A DNA stretch of 64,000 nt from Caenorhabditis elegans (lineage: Eukaryota > Nematoda > Chromadorea > Rhabditida > Rhabditidae): assembly GCF_000002985.6 (NCBI RefSeq), contig NC_003283.11, positions 4,278,001 through 4,342,000 of the forward strand, in the 5' to 3' direction. The notes under the pieces are model-generated. The model did not search any database. It worked only from the letters and a program-made list of their open reading frames with translations, and was not told the origin of the DNA. How positions within the stretch are numbered: position 1 is the first letter of the stretch; every line of letters starts with the position of its first letter. The position numbers were made by a program, and so were the translations under genes. Shown piece by piece: positions 24,493 through 33,008 of the stretch.

Positions 24493-24615
24493 CTGCTTGA
24501 GCTGCTGGATTCATGTTGAGCTTGTTACGAGTTTCTGAAAACAATTGATGTTTATTTTTTGTTTTAATGCACATTTTGAATTTTTGTTTTTTGAATTTTG
24601 CCGATGTGGACCGTC

Positions 24616-26640
24616 TTAAGCGGTTTTTGTTTCGGATTTGTACCGATTTTTTCCACACCGGCTGATACAAAAAAAATAAATTTTGTACAAGCTTTTTATT
24701 GGTAGCCCTATTATGAAGACTGTCAATCTGACCGTTTTCCGGATCCCGAGTAGCATGAATGAAGCTACTATTGTTCCAGTTACTGCGAAAACGGCTAATG
24801 TAATGATTATCGTAATCATTAATGTTTTCATGAATGAAAGGTAGCTGGTCCACAAGTGTCCCTGATCTGGCCATGAGATTTCATTTGTTATGGTGGACTT
24901 TCCTTCGATAATTCTGTATATCGATGTCCATATGGATCCAGTAAATTTGAGAATGCCTGTTATCTCAAAGGTCTGGGTTTGTTTTCCACAGCTTATTTGG
25001 CGCAGTTTTCTGAACTGAGCCTTTTCTGTGAAGAAAGTGATGTTCTGTTTGTGACCTTCTGGTGTACAAGGTATAGAGAACATATCTTCTTCGCATACTA
25101 TGTTTCCGATCGTGTCGGTTTTTTGCGAAAAGCATTGTAGCGTTGCTGAGCTTCCAGTTGCACATTTGTAGCATCCTGAAGCATGACTAGCTTTCACGTA
25201 GCACTTTTCGTTGCTTATCCATGCGGACATTGTAACATTATCTTTTAATGTCATGGTAACTCCAGTGGTTACTTCATTAGCAATGGTTGCGGTAATTTTG
25301 TCATCGCTTAGCTGTAATTTCCAGTGGTTTTCCTGGATTGGGAGTCTTTTGTCTAAACTGTTCATATAGTTCTGAAGACTTTCTGTTTGGCACACACAGT
25401 TTATTCTATCTTCTGCGGGTGTGCATACACAGTTCTCTGTGAATGTGCAGTTATTTTGTTCGCTGTCTTTGGTTGAGCAGTTGAACATGGGGTGTTTATA
25501 CGGCTCCCATATTGCTGTATTGTTGGCTCTTTGTATGAACCAAGTCGCCAGGATTGGAGATTCTGGCTTGTTGATGGAGTTCACTGACATTGTGATGTCT
25601 TTGATTGTTGTCACGAAATTCAATGGAATTTTGATTTCTTGACTCTCCATTCTTGGATTTTTTCCGTCCCACTCCGTTATTGAAACTTTGAGGTGGACTT
25701 TTTCAATCCATTCGTTGCATTTCATGATCTCGAAGGAGTCATTGGTGGTGGGAACTGCGTATATGCGGTAAAAGAGGCACCCGCTGGACGGATAGAAACA
25801 TCCGCAGCCAGGCCCCCCGCAGCTCTCACTACACCTTGTTTTTTCCACGTAACCGTTTGTTGGTTCGAGTTCTGGTAGTAGTGATGATAACGAAATGTTG
25901 TTACATTTGTCTTCACCGCAAGAGCCCATGTGTGGGCATCGTTTGGAGCTCCAAACCTTGGTTTGGACGTCTTTTGTGAACGTCACCGTGGTTTTCATGC
26001 ATTCAAGTTGAACGGCCTTGAATTGAACTCTCACTTCTTTTGTCACTTTCCCACTTTTTGTGATCCTGATACAAGATTCTTTCCTGTATGGGTTAATGTT
26101 CATGAATTGTCTGGTCACAAGTTTGCAATAACTTGTTCCGTCATCCGTGGAACATATTTTCTGTGACTGTGTGAGAGAGTCAATTTCCTGACATCCTGAG
26201 CTGACTGTAACGATGATGCACAAAATTGGTATTATTGTTGACCAACTGTGTCTTCGTTGTGCTCGTCTTGTTCTTAGGCATGCTTTTCCCAAATTCCAAA
26301 TGGTGGAGATCGTTCTCTTTATCACGCTCCATGCCATTGATATTGGTGCTCCGATTGGCACTGGTACCCGGAATAGACAATGTATCATCATCATGATGAT
26401 GTACAAAAATATTCCTATTCCCAAGATGGCATAGTTGGGGTGACACTCTGGATTTGAGATATTGGACCAACATATGACACAATCGATTGTGTCACATGTG
26501 GACTGTGCTGGACAACTTGTCTCATGTATTGAGACTTTGTTGTCTTTCAGAATTTTTGTTGTGACTGTGTGGTCTACCGATTTGATAGCTGGCGGCAGCC
26601 AGATCTCGGTGTTGCCTGAGGACCAGTCTATTCATTTTCT
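24616..26640 (-). CDS. Retroelement envelope glycoprotein (phlebovirus Gn/Gc-like), main part
   Basis: Open frame of 602 codons from the first ATG at 26424, with same-frame coding-looking sequence extending back to about 26640. It has a hydrophobic segment near the start (IGIFLYIIMMM), a second one (WSTIIPILCIIVTVSSG) that could be an internal signal, and a large cysteine-rich ectodomain. That contains the SCGGPGCGC cluster resembling phlebovirus-type class II fusion proteins, and many N-x-S/T sites. A C-terminal membrane anchor (TIIITLAVFAVTGTIVASFML) and a basic tail follow. The signal-peptide part lies in another frame (26628-27629), separated by a break near 26635, so the full precursor cannot be made from one frame without frameshifting or splicing. 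Confidence 0.75.
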
Positions 26641-27785
26641 TTGAGTACAGTAATTTGCACTGCAAGTTTCAAAGGTATCGAATTTTTCGTTGATTCGAAT
26701 GCCAGTTGTGTACACTCTATTGGAGCTGTTGCCATCGAAGGACTTATCAACAATGCAAAAAGCGAGAGGAACAATAATTTTGGCATTGTTCTCCCAATAT
26801 CCCATGTTTGAGATCTTGAGACTGTTTGTGCCTGATTATTGTCATCATCTTTCTCCTCGTAGTTGATGGTTTTCTTCTTTCGAAGATTGTACCTTCTGTT
26901 CTGATTTGGCTGATCAATTTCAGTGTTGATCTCGCTTTGCCCATTTGCGACTACTTCTTGGATCTTTTCTGGAATATTTTCCATGTTATCCTCCATGACA
27001 TTTTCCGCGTCTTGAGCGTCTGTTTCATGTTGAATCTCTTCGATCTCTAATGGAGTAATCAAATTTATGGGTCTTCTGATTGTCCTCCCTGTTGCTGTTA
27101 ATAAATGGGCTTCTCTCAGAATTCCATCTGTGGACGGTTTTGTTTCCGTGATTTTTCCCATTTTCCAGTTGTTACGGGGAAGGTTTGGATCGCATATGAG
27201 TACGACCTGGCCAACAAACGGGGAATCGTTTATTTCACGCTTATTGTCCATTCTGAGTTTGTGTGTTTCTCTCAGTTCTGAAAGATAGGTTTTGTTCCAT
27301 ATCTTCCAGATATCTTCAATGATTGCCACTGAGGATTGAAGAGCTTCTATGGTCTCTTGTTTTGTGAGATTTATCTCCTCTGGTGGGATGTATTCATCCA
27401 TCATGTCTTTTGTGACCTGAAGAGGGATTGTCATTCTCATTTCTGGATTTATGAAATCTTTCGGGCAAATTGTTGTTCCTGCACCTTCTGTGACGTATGT
27501 GAGAGGTCTGGAATTTATTATTCCTGAGACTTCTTTCATTACCGTTTCGAGGTCGTCGAGTGTGAGAATGTTTTTGCCGATTGACTTATATATCGCTTGT
27601 TTTATGGATCGCATCATTCTCTCATACATGCCTCCTTGCCAAGGAGCGTACGGAGTGATGAAACTCCATTCAATGGATGTATTTCCAAGATATTCTAGAA
27701 TATCTTTGTCAAGAGCATTTTCTTTGGAAGCCCTTGCTGATACTTCGTTGAGGATTTGTTGTCCCAGAATTGAGGAGCGTTATCA
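26628..27785 (-). CDS. Integrase C-terminus in frame with the env signal peptide
   Basis: The longest ATG-initiated frame is 27629-26628, but in-frame coding sequence runs back to about 27785, where it leaves the main pol frame. It carries the rest of the integrase core (WSFITPYAPWQGGMYERMM, with the presumed catalytic Glu) and a C-terminal DNA-binding-like region (VGQVVLICDPNLPRNNWKMG). A basic tail follows, and then, without a stop, a typical secretory signal peptide starting MPKLLFLSLFALL. It ends at TAG after ...LKENE. Pol and the env leader therefore share a frame. Env is presumably made from a spliced or internally initiated message using the ATG of that leader. Confidence 0.75.
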
Positions 27786-30697
27786 CTGACAATTCTGTCG
27801 GGAATTCCTCTTTCAGATACGAATCTTCGGATTGCATTGATGAATGCTTTTGTTGAGCATTGTTGGACTAACTCTATGTGAGTTAGTCTCGTGGTAGCGC
27901 ATGATAATACGCATCCCCAACATGATTCTGTGGAACCATCTTCTTTCCTGAATGTCATTGGACCGAAGTAATCCAGCCCTGTGTTTTCGAAGGGTCTGGA
28001 CCGACGTACACGGAATGACGGCATGTCTGCCATGTTTGGATATTTCATTGGCGCTCGGTTGTATCTTTGACATTTGACGCACTTTCCAATGATTTTCTTC
28101 ACCTGCCGTCTTAGACAAGGTATCCATGCCTTCTCTCTTGTAGCTTCCATGGTTTGTTGTTCATTGGTATGATACTTTCCATGTGCTTCCCAGATGAGAA
28201 GTTTTGCCAATTGGCTTTGTGGCATGATAAAGACCGGTTGACTGATGTCAATATCTGGTGACATATGAAAGAGTCTTCCTTTACAGCGAGCTAGACCTTC
28301 CACCAGTTGGATATTGAGTTTGCTCCATTTTCGCAAATCTTTGCTTTCGAGATTTGCTTGGTGTTCACGGATTAACCGTTTTTCGTCCCATTGGTGTTCG
28401 GCTGCTGTAATGGGAGGATTTCCTGTGGCTGCTACTGTCAGCTCTGGAATTGCTTTTTCCATTTTTTGTTGTCTCGGTCTTGGTAGCTTTGTGGCCATCT
28501 TTTTTATGGCTCGGAAAGCATATGCTGCTACTCTTCTCATCTTTGGAAGAGAGTTTGTTCGATTAATGTCGAACACTGCTTCGAATTTTTCTGATTCGAT
28601 TGCTTTGCAAATGTTGATGTTTGCCATTTCTGCTTCTGTTCTGTTTATTTTGAACATTTTTTGTCGTGTTTCCCAAGTTGAGGAATCACTCTTTGCATAC
28701 TCTGGTCCTTTCCACCATATGCTGTTTTGGAAGTCTTCTTTTGGAAGCCCTCTTGTGCGTAGATCGGCTGGGTTTTCAAGAGTGTTGACATATCCGAAGA
28801 ACACTTGTACTCCTTTTTGGAGCATTGTCTCATTGGTTTTGCGGATTGATTCAATCCTGTTTTTTATCAGTATGCCAACTTCTTTTTTCCCTGGCTCTGA
28901 CCTGAGCCATGCTAAGGTAATCTCACTGTCAGAAAAGAGGATGACCTTTGTGACTTTGATGTCTCCATCTTGGAGAGCGGTCAGTGTTGAAAGAGCTCTG
29001 TCAGTGGCTACTTTGAGTGCTTGGACTTCCAGTTTTGGAATGGTCCATTTTTCTTTCAAAGACTTGACATTTGACTTTCCAAACAAGAGGTTTACACCAT
29101 ACTTGTTTTTTACATAGATACAAGCTGCAATTGCTTCCTGACTGGCGTCTGCGAATGCTATGATTTCATTCTCGCCAGATTTATCTATGATGTGACGGTT
29201 GAAATCTTTTGAGAATCCTCGGATATTATCCGTGATGGATTTGTACTCTTTTTCGTGCTTCTCTTTTAGCGGTGTGTCCCATCCATACTTCTCCTCTTCG
29301 ATCCAAAGTTTTCTTTGGAATAATTTAAGTGGAAGAAGCAGCGGGACTAGGAGACCCATCGGGTCATATATTGACGCGATTGCACTAGATACTGTTCTTC
29401 TAGAATTTTCGAGTATGTCAATATCAGTAGTTGACGAAGTTATTTGATCTGTCTTGGTTGACCATTTTACCCCCAGGACTTTAACTTCGCTTTCTGACGT
29501 TTTGTCACACTCATCTAGTAGGTCAGTGAATGACTGATCATTACTCTGAAATTCTCTAATATTCATGGAGAGTCCATTGAATACTGTCTTTACTTTGTTG
29601 TAAAGTTTGAACATTGCTTCAGAGTCATCATCTGTTGCGATAATCAAATTATCCACATAAAGATTTCTTGCTATCGTGTTTGCCAGCTTCTTATCTTCCA
29701 TTCTGTCCAAATGAAAAAGAATGGTCGCTCCCAAGAGAAATGGACTAACGTTGAGTCCAAAGAGTACTCTTGTAAATCTTAATACTCTTAAGTTTTCTCT
29801 TGTTGGTGGCAGGTCAGGGTTTTTTACCCATAGGACTCTTGTCACGTCTCTGTCGCTCTCGTTCAGATGGACCTGGAGAAAAGCTTTCTCTACATCGGCC
29901 AAGAGAACCGTTTTGCCTGATCTGAATCTGGTGTCCACACTATCAGGCAGTATTGTAGGGCCTTGATAGATGGCGTCGTTTAGTGACGGCTCGTTTTTGA
30001 AATGTGCCGAGCCGTCGATAACTACGCGACATTTGGTCGTAGTCTTTTGCGGTGTCAGTACGGGAGAATGTGGATTATAATGAATCCTCATCCCTTCTGT
30101 ATCTTTGGATACATCTACTTCTTCCAAGATGTTTTTCGAGATTTGATCTTCGAATACATCGTTCACAAGTTTTTTGACTTGTGGGTTTGCTTTGAGACCG
30201 CTTTGTAGTCTTTTCTTCGCAATGGCGAAGTTTGATGGAAGTTTATCAATGACTTCCTCCTTGAAAGGCAATCGTACGTGGTAGCCGTTTTCTCTTTTCT
30301 CAATCGTATTATTGAAAAACTGAGTTGTTTTCTTTTCCATCTCCAGTTTTTCATCTACGACTGCTCCTGTATACTCGTTAGGAGCGTGCATTATCGTTTC
30401 CTGTTGCTGAAGGAACTCGATGTCGTCGTTTTGCACTTTCACGACTGTGTTCATGACTGAGATGGTTGAATCCATCTCCAATGGTTTGGACCATTTTGTG
30501 TTTTTCCCCATTGTTGTGTAACCAAACACAGTTTTGATCAATAGAATTCCGGATGGTAACTGTATGAAGTCACCTCTCCATATTTCCGCAATGTGATCGC
30601 AACCGATAATGATGTCTGGTTCAACTCTGGTTTCAAAACATTCTTGATTGATTTTCAGTTGCTTTGTCAAAGCGAACTTCAAATCTTCATTTGTCAT
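27695..30697 (-). CDS. Pol: reverse transcriptase, RNase H, integrase (N-terminal part)
   Basis: A 1000-codon frame. In order: A17-type protease tail (IIGCDHIAEIWRGDFIQLP), RT (VLLADVEKAFLQVHL, LRFTRVLFGLNVSPFLLGA, active-site box NLYVDNLIIATDD), an RNase H-like region (IIAFADASQEAIAACIYV), the integrase HHCC zinc finger (HGKYHTNEQQ ... CVKCQRY) and the core up to SDNAPQFW. The RT box reads YVDN where YVDD is the generic form. The frame ends early: after SDNAPQF it shifts relative to the rest of integrase at about 27785 and stops at 27695. It lies in frame with the protease ORF upstream but is separated from it by a TAA at 30709-30707. Confidence 0.85.
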   Translation of the reverse strand: MTNEDLKFALTKQLKINQECFETRVEPDIIIGCDHIAEIWRGDFIQLPSGILLIKTVFGYTTMGKNTKWSKPLEMDSTISVMNTVVKVQNDDIEFLQQQETIMHAPNEYTGAVVDEKLEMEKKTTQFFNNTIEKRENGYHVRLPFKEEVIDKLPSNFAIAKKRLQSGLKANPQVKKLVNDVFEDQISKNILEEVDVSKDTEGMRIHYNPHSPVLTPQKTTTKCRVVIDGSAHFKNEPSLNDAIYQGPTILPDSVDTRFRSGKTVLLADVEKAFLQVHLNESDRDVTRVLWVKNPDLPPTRENLRVLRFTRVLFGLNVSPFLLGATILFHLDRMEDKKLANTIARNLYVDNLIIATDDDSEAMFKLYNKVKTVFNGLSMNIREFQSNDQSFTDLLDECDKTSESEVKVLGVKWSTKTDQITSSTTDIDILENSRRTVSSAIASIYDPMGLLVPLLLPLKLFQRKLWIEEEKYGWDTPLKEKHEKEYKSITDNIRGFSKDFNRHIIDKSGENEIIAFADASQEAIAACIYVKNKYGVNLLFGKSNVKSLKEKWTIPKLEVQALKVATDRALSTLTALQDGDIKVTKVILFSDSEITLAWLRSEPGKKEVGILIKNRIESIRKTNETMLQKGVQVFFGYVNTLENPADLRTRGLPKEDFQNSIWWKGPEYAKSDSSTWETRQKMFKINRTEAEMANINICKAIESEKFEAVFDINRTNSLPKMRRVAAYAFRAIKKMATKLPRPRQQKMEKAIPELTVAATGNPPITAAEHQWDEKRLIREHQANLESKDLRKWSKLNIQLVEGLARCKGRLFHMSPDIDISQPVFIMPQSQLAKLLIWEAHGKYHTNEQQTMEATREKAWIPCLRRQVKKIIGKCVKCQRYNRAPMKYPNMADMPSFRVRRSRPFENTGLDYFGPMTFRKEDGSTESCWGCVLSCATTRLTHIELVQQCSTKAFINAIRRFVSERGIPDRIVSDNAPQFWDNKSSTKYQQGLPKKMLLTKIF

Positions 30698-30706
30698 TTG
30701 AGCTTT

Positions 30707-31432
30707 TTAGATTTTCCCTGTGAGATACTCTGAATGTAGAACTATCATGCTGATTTTTTGTCCATCAGTTTCAAGTTCAATTTTTGATCTTTCAAAGATT
30801 TTCTCTGGTTGAGCTTTTCCACTTCCGAATGTCTGAAGACGGAGTGTTTTTTCATCAACTTTTGGTAGCTTCCAATCTTTTGCAATGTTTGCCTTTATAT
30901 ATGATTGGTCAGCCCCTGTATCTAACATGATTGTTAGATCGGTCCAGTCCCTTTTTTCAGGGTTGAACGCTCTTGCTGAGATGGTTGGCAGACTTATGAC
31001 TTCTTGGTCATTTGATACCTTTTCTGTTTCGTATCTGTCTGGTGTCACCTCGCCAGCTGGTGACCTTGTGCACGCAACGTTCTGTTGCCCTCTTGTCGGC
31101 GTTCCTTTTGGCTTTTCCGACTTTGCTGAGTCAGTAGTCTTTGTCTTGACTTCTTTCTCTTTCTCTCCTCTATCTCTTTTGTTGCAGATAGAAAAGTGAT
31201 GCTTGCCTCCTTCACAGCTTGCACAATGTTTACGAGTGCTTTTACACTCGCCTACAGTATGACCTTTGCTGAGGCAGTTTAAACAACGATTATCTTTAAT
31301 CAATGTTTGATGTAACAAATTTGTCACACTTGTGGAGAGCATGTTTTGTTGACTTACAGTAAAGACACTGACGGTCAAACGTTTTTGCAGATTTGTCTTT
31401 CGACTTTGCTGCTGGATTTGGTTGCGACTCAT
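30707..31432 (-). CDS. Nucleocapsid second knuckles and aspartic protease segment
   Basis: A 241-codon frame whose recognisable part starts near 31315. It holds CLNCLSKGHTVGEC (canonical CCHC knuckle), CASCEGGKHHFSIC, then the aspartic protease with the LDTGADQSYI active-site motif. It overlaps the gag frame by about 137 bp in the next register. The recognisable protein leaves the gag frame just after the gag knuckle CLYCKSTKHALHKC, so a frame change near 31310 is needed. It ends at TAA 30709-30707, after which the same frame stays open into RT. The upstream part of this frame (31432-31320) is probably not translated. Confidence 0.75.
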   Translation of the reverse strand: MSRNQIQQQSRKTNLQKRLTVSVFTVSQQNMLSTSVTNLLHQTLIKDNRCLNCLSKGHTVGECKSTRKHCASCEGGKHHFSICNKRDRGEKEKEVKTKTTDSAKSEKPKGTPTRGQQNVACTRSPAGEVTPDRYETEKVSNDQEVISLPTISARAFNPEKRDWTDLTIMLDTGADQSYIKANIAKDWKLPKVDEKTLRLQTFGSGKAQPEKIFERSKIELETDGQKISMIVLHSEYLTGKI

Positions 31433-32387
31433 TTTGGGACGTCTTCATGAGACTTTGCAGGTCCTCTTCGATCGTCAGGATTTTTTCAATGTCCTTGATT
31501 AGACGATCTGTGGTCCATGTTCCCTGGTCTTTGAGTTTTTGTTCGTAGACTTTTCTTCTGATCTTCTCTGAGAACTTCTTCAATAGAAGATCTTTGAAAA
31601 TTCTGTCTTCGAGATGTTCGCCTAACTGGCGTAACTGATCAATTATGATGACCAAGTTTTCGTATAGCTCTTTTTGAGCTTGAATCGAATCATTTTTCGA
31701 TTTTTCCTTCAGCAGCTTTTCATTCAAGCTATTGATGGTGCTTTCTGAGTTGGTGTACTTGTTTTTAAGTGCCTCAACTGCTTTGGCGTAGTTCTCAGAT
31801 GTGATCTGATACTTGGTTGCCAAGGTTTTGGGTTCACCTTCAAGAGCTCCCAGTAATCTGATAAATTTCACCATGTCTGGCATGTCCGTTTTGTGGACTA
31901 GCTCTTCAAAGAGAACCCAGAAGTTTTGAAACTCCCAACTTTCACCTTTGAACTTTGGGATTTTTATGTCCGGTAGTGACCCTGAATTGTATGTGACAAT
32001 TGGGATTTGAACCGGTTGGTCTGTTGTTCGTGTCATTGTGACTGAACTCTGTTGCTGAGCCCGTTTGAGGGTCGCATGTAGGACATCTCTGATGTCTTGT
32101 GCTGCGACAATTATCTCAACAATTTCATCAATTTTCTCGGTACACTTTTGTGTTTCCGTAACATAATTGTCTAGCAGATCTGCTGCTTCTGTGAGAGCTT
32201 CCATGGCTCTCTCTGTGGTAGCCACTTTGCTTTCAACTTGATCAATTCCCTCTATGATTTCGCCTAACTGGTCTTTGGTCAATTGTGCCCCGGCAAGATC
32301 CTTGGTCTTGCCGGCCCAATAGGCTTTTACTGTCATGAGGGCATTGACTGCTTTTGTGGTTGTAGCTAGCTTATATTGGAGACTCAT
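31296..32387 (-). CDS. Gag polyprotein (matrix/capsid region, first zinc knuckle)
   Basis: A 363-codon frame starting at the first ATG after the PBS and a 141-bp leader. It forms the structural core of the virus-like particle. The first 120 residues are alpha-helical (KAVNALMTVKAYWAGKTKDL). Residues about 140-310 match the BEL/Pao capsid pattern: LPDIKIPKFKGESWEFQNFW, then LLGALEGEP and LLKKFSEKIRRKVYE. The frame ends shortly after the CCHC knuckle CLYCKSTKHALHKC at TAA 31296. The remaining nucleocapsid knuckles are in the +1 register downstream. Whether the change is programmed or a mutation cannot be told from one copy. Confidence 0.82.
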   Translation of the reverse strand: MSLQYKLATTTKAVNALMTVKAYWAGKTKDLAGAQLTKDQLGEIIEGIDQVESKVATTERAMEALTEAADLLDNYVTETQKCTEKIDEIVEIIVAAQDIRDVLHATLKRAQQQSSVTMTRTTDQPVQIPIVTYNSGSLPDIKIPKFKGESWEFQNFWVLFEELVHKTDMPDMVKFIRLLGALEGEPKTLATKYQITSENYAKAVEALKNKYTNSESTINSLNEKLLKEKSKNDSIQAQKELYENLVIIIDQLRQLGEHLEDRIFKDLLLKKFSEKIRRKVYEQKLKDQGTWTTDRLIKDIEKILTIEEDLQSLMKTSQNESQPNPAAKSKDKSAKTFDRQCLYCKSTKHALHKCDKFVTSNID

Positions 32388-32528
32388 GGTTCTCTTGTTT
32401 TGAAATTTTTGAAGTTTCTTTTTTGGAAACTTTTGACTTTTGGAAGAAAAATTTCAAATGAACTTACTTACTTGCTCGCCTTTTTTTTCTTTTTTGATTT
32501 GCCGCGCGGTTGTTGTTTTAGTCGTTTA

Positions 32529-32540
32529 GTCGATGCACCA
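32529..32540 (-). promoter_or_regulatory. Primer-binding site complementary to tRNA-Gly
   Basis: In plus orientation GTCGATGCACCA equals the last 12 nt of the tRNA-Gly copy at 32610-32683 including CCA. In element orientation it follows the LTR end directly, as expected for minus-strand priming. Complementarity stops at 32528 (A against G). The match includes the T (in GTCG) that makes a G:U pair in the tRNA acceptor stem. Confidence 0.9.
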
Positions 32541-32610
32541 TAAACGGTGAGGGCAGTGGGTTTTAACAGCCTGACGGATATTGCTCGCCAGTTACTTTAT
32601 TGAGTCTCAG
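32541..32610 (-). repeat. Extra 70-bp copy of the LTR terminal segment (R/U5)
   Basis: Identical to 32684-32753, the last 70 bp of the 5' LTR in element orientation, including AATAAA. It lies between the PBS and the 5' end of the tRNA copy. Its boundary with the tRNA shares one G. It is not present at the 3' LTR. This second LTR end is the one that actually abuts the PBS. Confidence 0.92.
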
Positions 32611-32683
32611 CATCGGTGGTTCAGTGGTAGAATGCTCGCCTGCCACGCGTGCGGCCCGGGTTCGATTCCCGGTCGATGCACCA
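32610..32683 (+). tRNA. tRNA-Gly (GCC) copy with encoded CCA, captured in the retroelement
   Basis: 71-nt cloverleaf body plus CCA. Acceptor GCATCGG pairs with TCGATGC (one G:U), D-arm GTTC...GAAT, anticodon loop CTGCCAC (GCC), T-arm CCGGGTTCGATTCCCGG perfect. The anticodon stem has one T:T mismatch (32650 is T where a pairing base is expected). Internal A and B boxes (TGGTTCAGTGG, GGTTCGATTCC) are intact, so Pol III transcription is possible. Both ends are the mature tRNA ends and CCA is present. Eukaryotic tRNA genes do not encode CCA, so I interpret it as a cDNA of the primer tRNA rather than an ordinary gene. Confidence 0.85.
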
Positions 32684-33008
32684 TAAACGGTGAGGGCAGT
32701 GGGTTTTAACAGCCTGACGGATATTGCTCGCCAGTTACTTTATTGAGTCTCAGAAATAGTAGACAACAGAAACAGTGGAAGAATATAAGAAACAGTGGAA
32801 AAGTATAATATAAGAAACGGATGGATTGAAAGTGTGTGTGTGTGGAGAGTTGGGGTTGACGATAACTGTGCCCGTCCTTGCGGACGGGCTTCTTTTATAC
32901 CCCTGCCCCAGGGGGGCGGAGTTTGAGGGTGAGATTGTAAAGTGGCCGGGGGAGGAAGGAATGTGTGCAATATTATATTGGCAAAAAGGAGAAGGTACGT
33001 TGCGTACA
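32684..33008 (-). repeat. 5' LTR of the BEL/Pao element
   Basis: 325 bp, one base different from the 3' LTR. The TATAAAA (plus-strand TTTTATA near 32893), the GC-rich hairpin and the AATAAA (near 32741) are the same as in the 3' copy. It drives transcription leftward through the element. It is bordered on the right by the CTGGG target duplication and on the left by the tRNA copy instead of directly by the PBS. Confidence 0.92.

Larger units (their letters stand above)
22957..33008 (-). mobile_element. Complete BEL/Pao (Cer-type) LTR retrovirus-like element
   Basis: A 10,052-bp provirus on the minus strand with 325-bp LTRs (32684-33008 and 22957-23281) that differ at one base (23256 G, 32983 A on the plus strand). 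It is flanked by a CTGGG 5-bp target duplication (22952-22956 and 33009-33013). Order in element orientation: LTR, tRNA-Gly copy, 70-bp LTR-end repeat, PBS, gag, protease, RT, RNase H, integrase, env, a zinc-knuckle ORF, LTR. Gene order and the A17-type protease/RT layout place it in BEL/Pao. An envelope of phlebovirus type is known from Cer7-like nematode elements. Near-identical LTRs imply recent insertion, yet gag-pro, pro-RT, integrase and env frames are interrupted, so it is probably not autonomous. Confidence 0.93.

Noticed and set aside
24098-24874. 258-codon minus-strand frame overlapping env and the post-env ORF.
   Set aside because: Its first part is an out-of-frame shadow of the env C-terminus. 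Only the short segment from about 24515 looks coding, and it is mentioned under the post-env ORF.
28314-29117. 267-codon plus-strand frame across the retroelement pol gene.
   Set aside because: Antisense shadow of a confidently identified RT/RNase H/integrase frame.
31296-31330. Programmed frameshift site between gag and protease.
   Set aside because: A frame change is needed here, but the AAATTTG context does not form a standard minus-one slippery heptamer in the gag frame, and no plus-one signal could be proven from one copy.
32610-32680. Ordinary nuclear tRNA-Gly gene as the sole explanation.
   Set aside because: An encoded CCA, a precise mature 5' end, flanking 70-bp LTR repeats and identity to the PBS fit reverse transcription of the primer better. 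Transcription from it remains possible.
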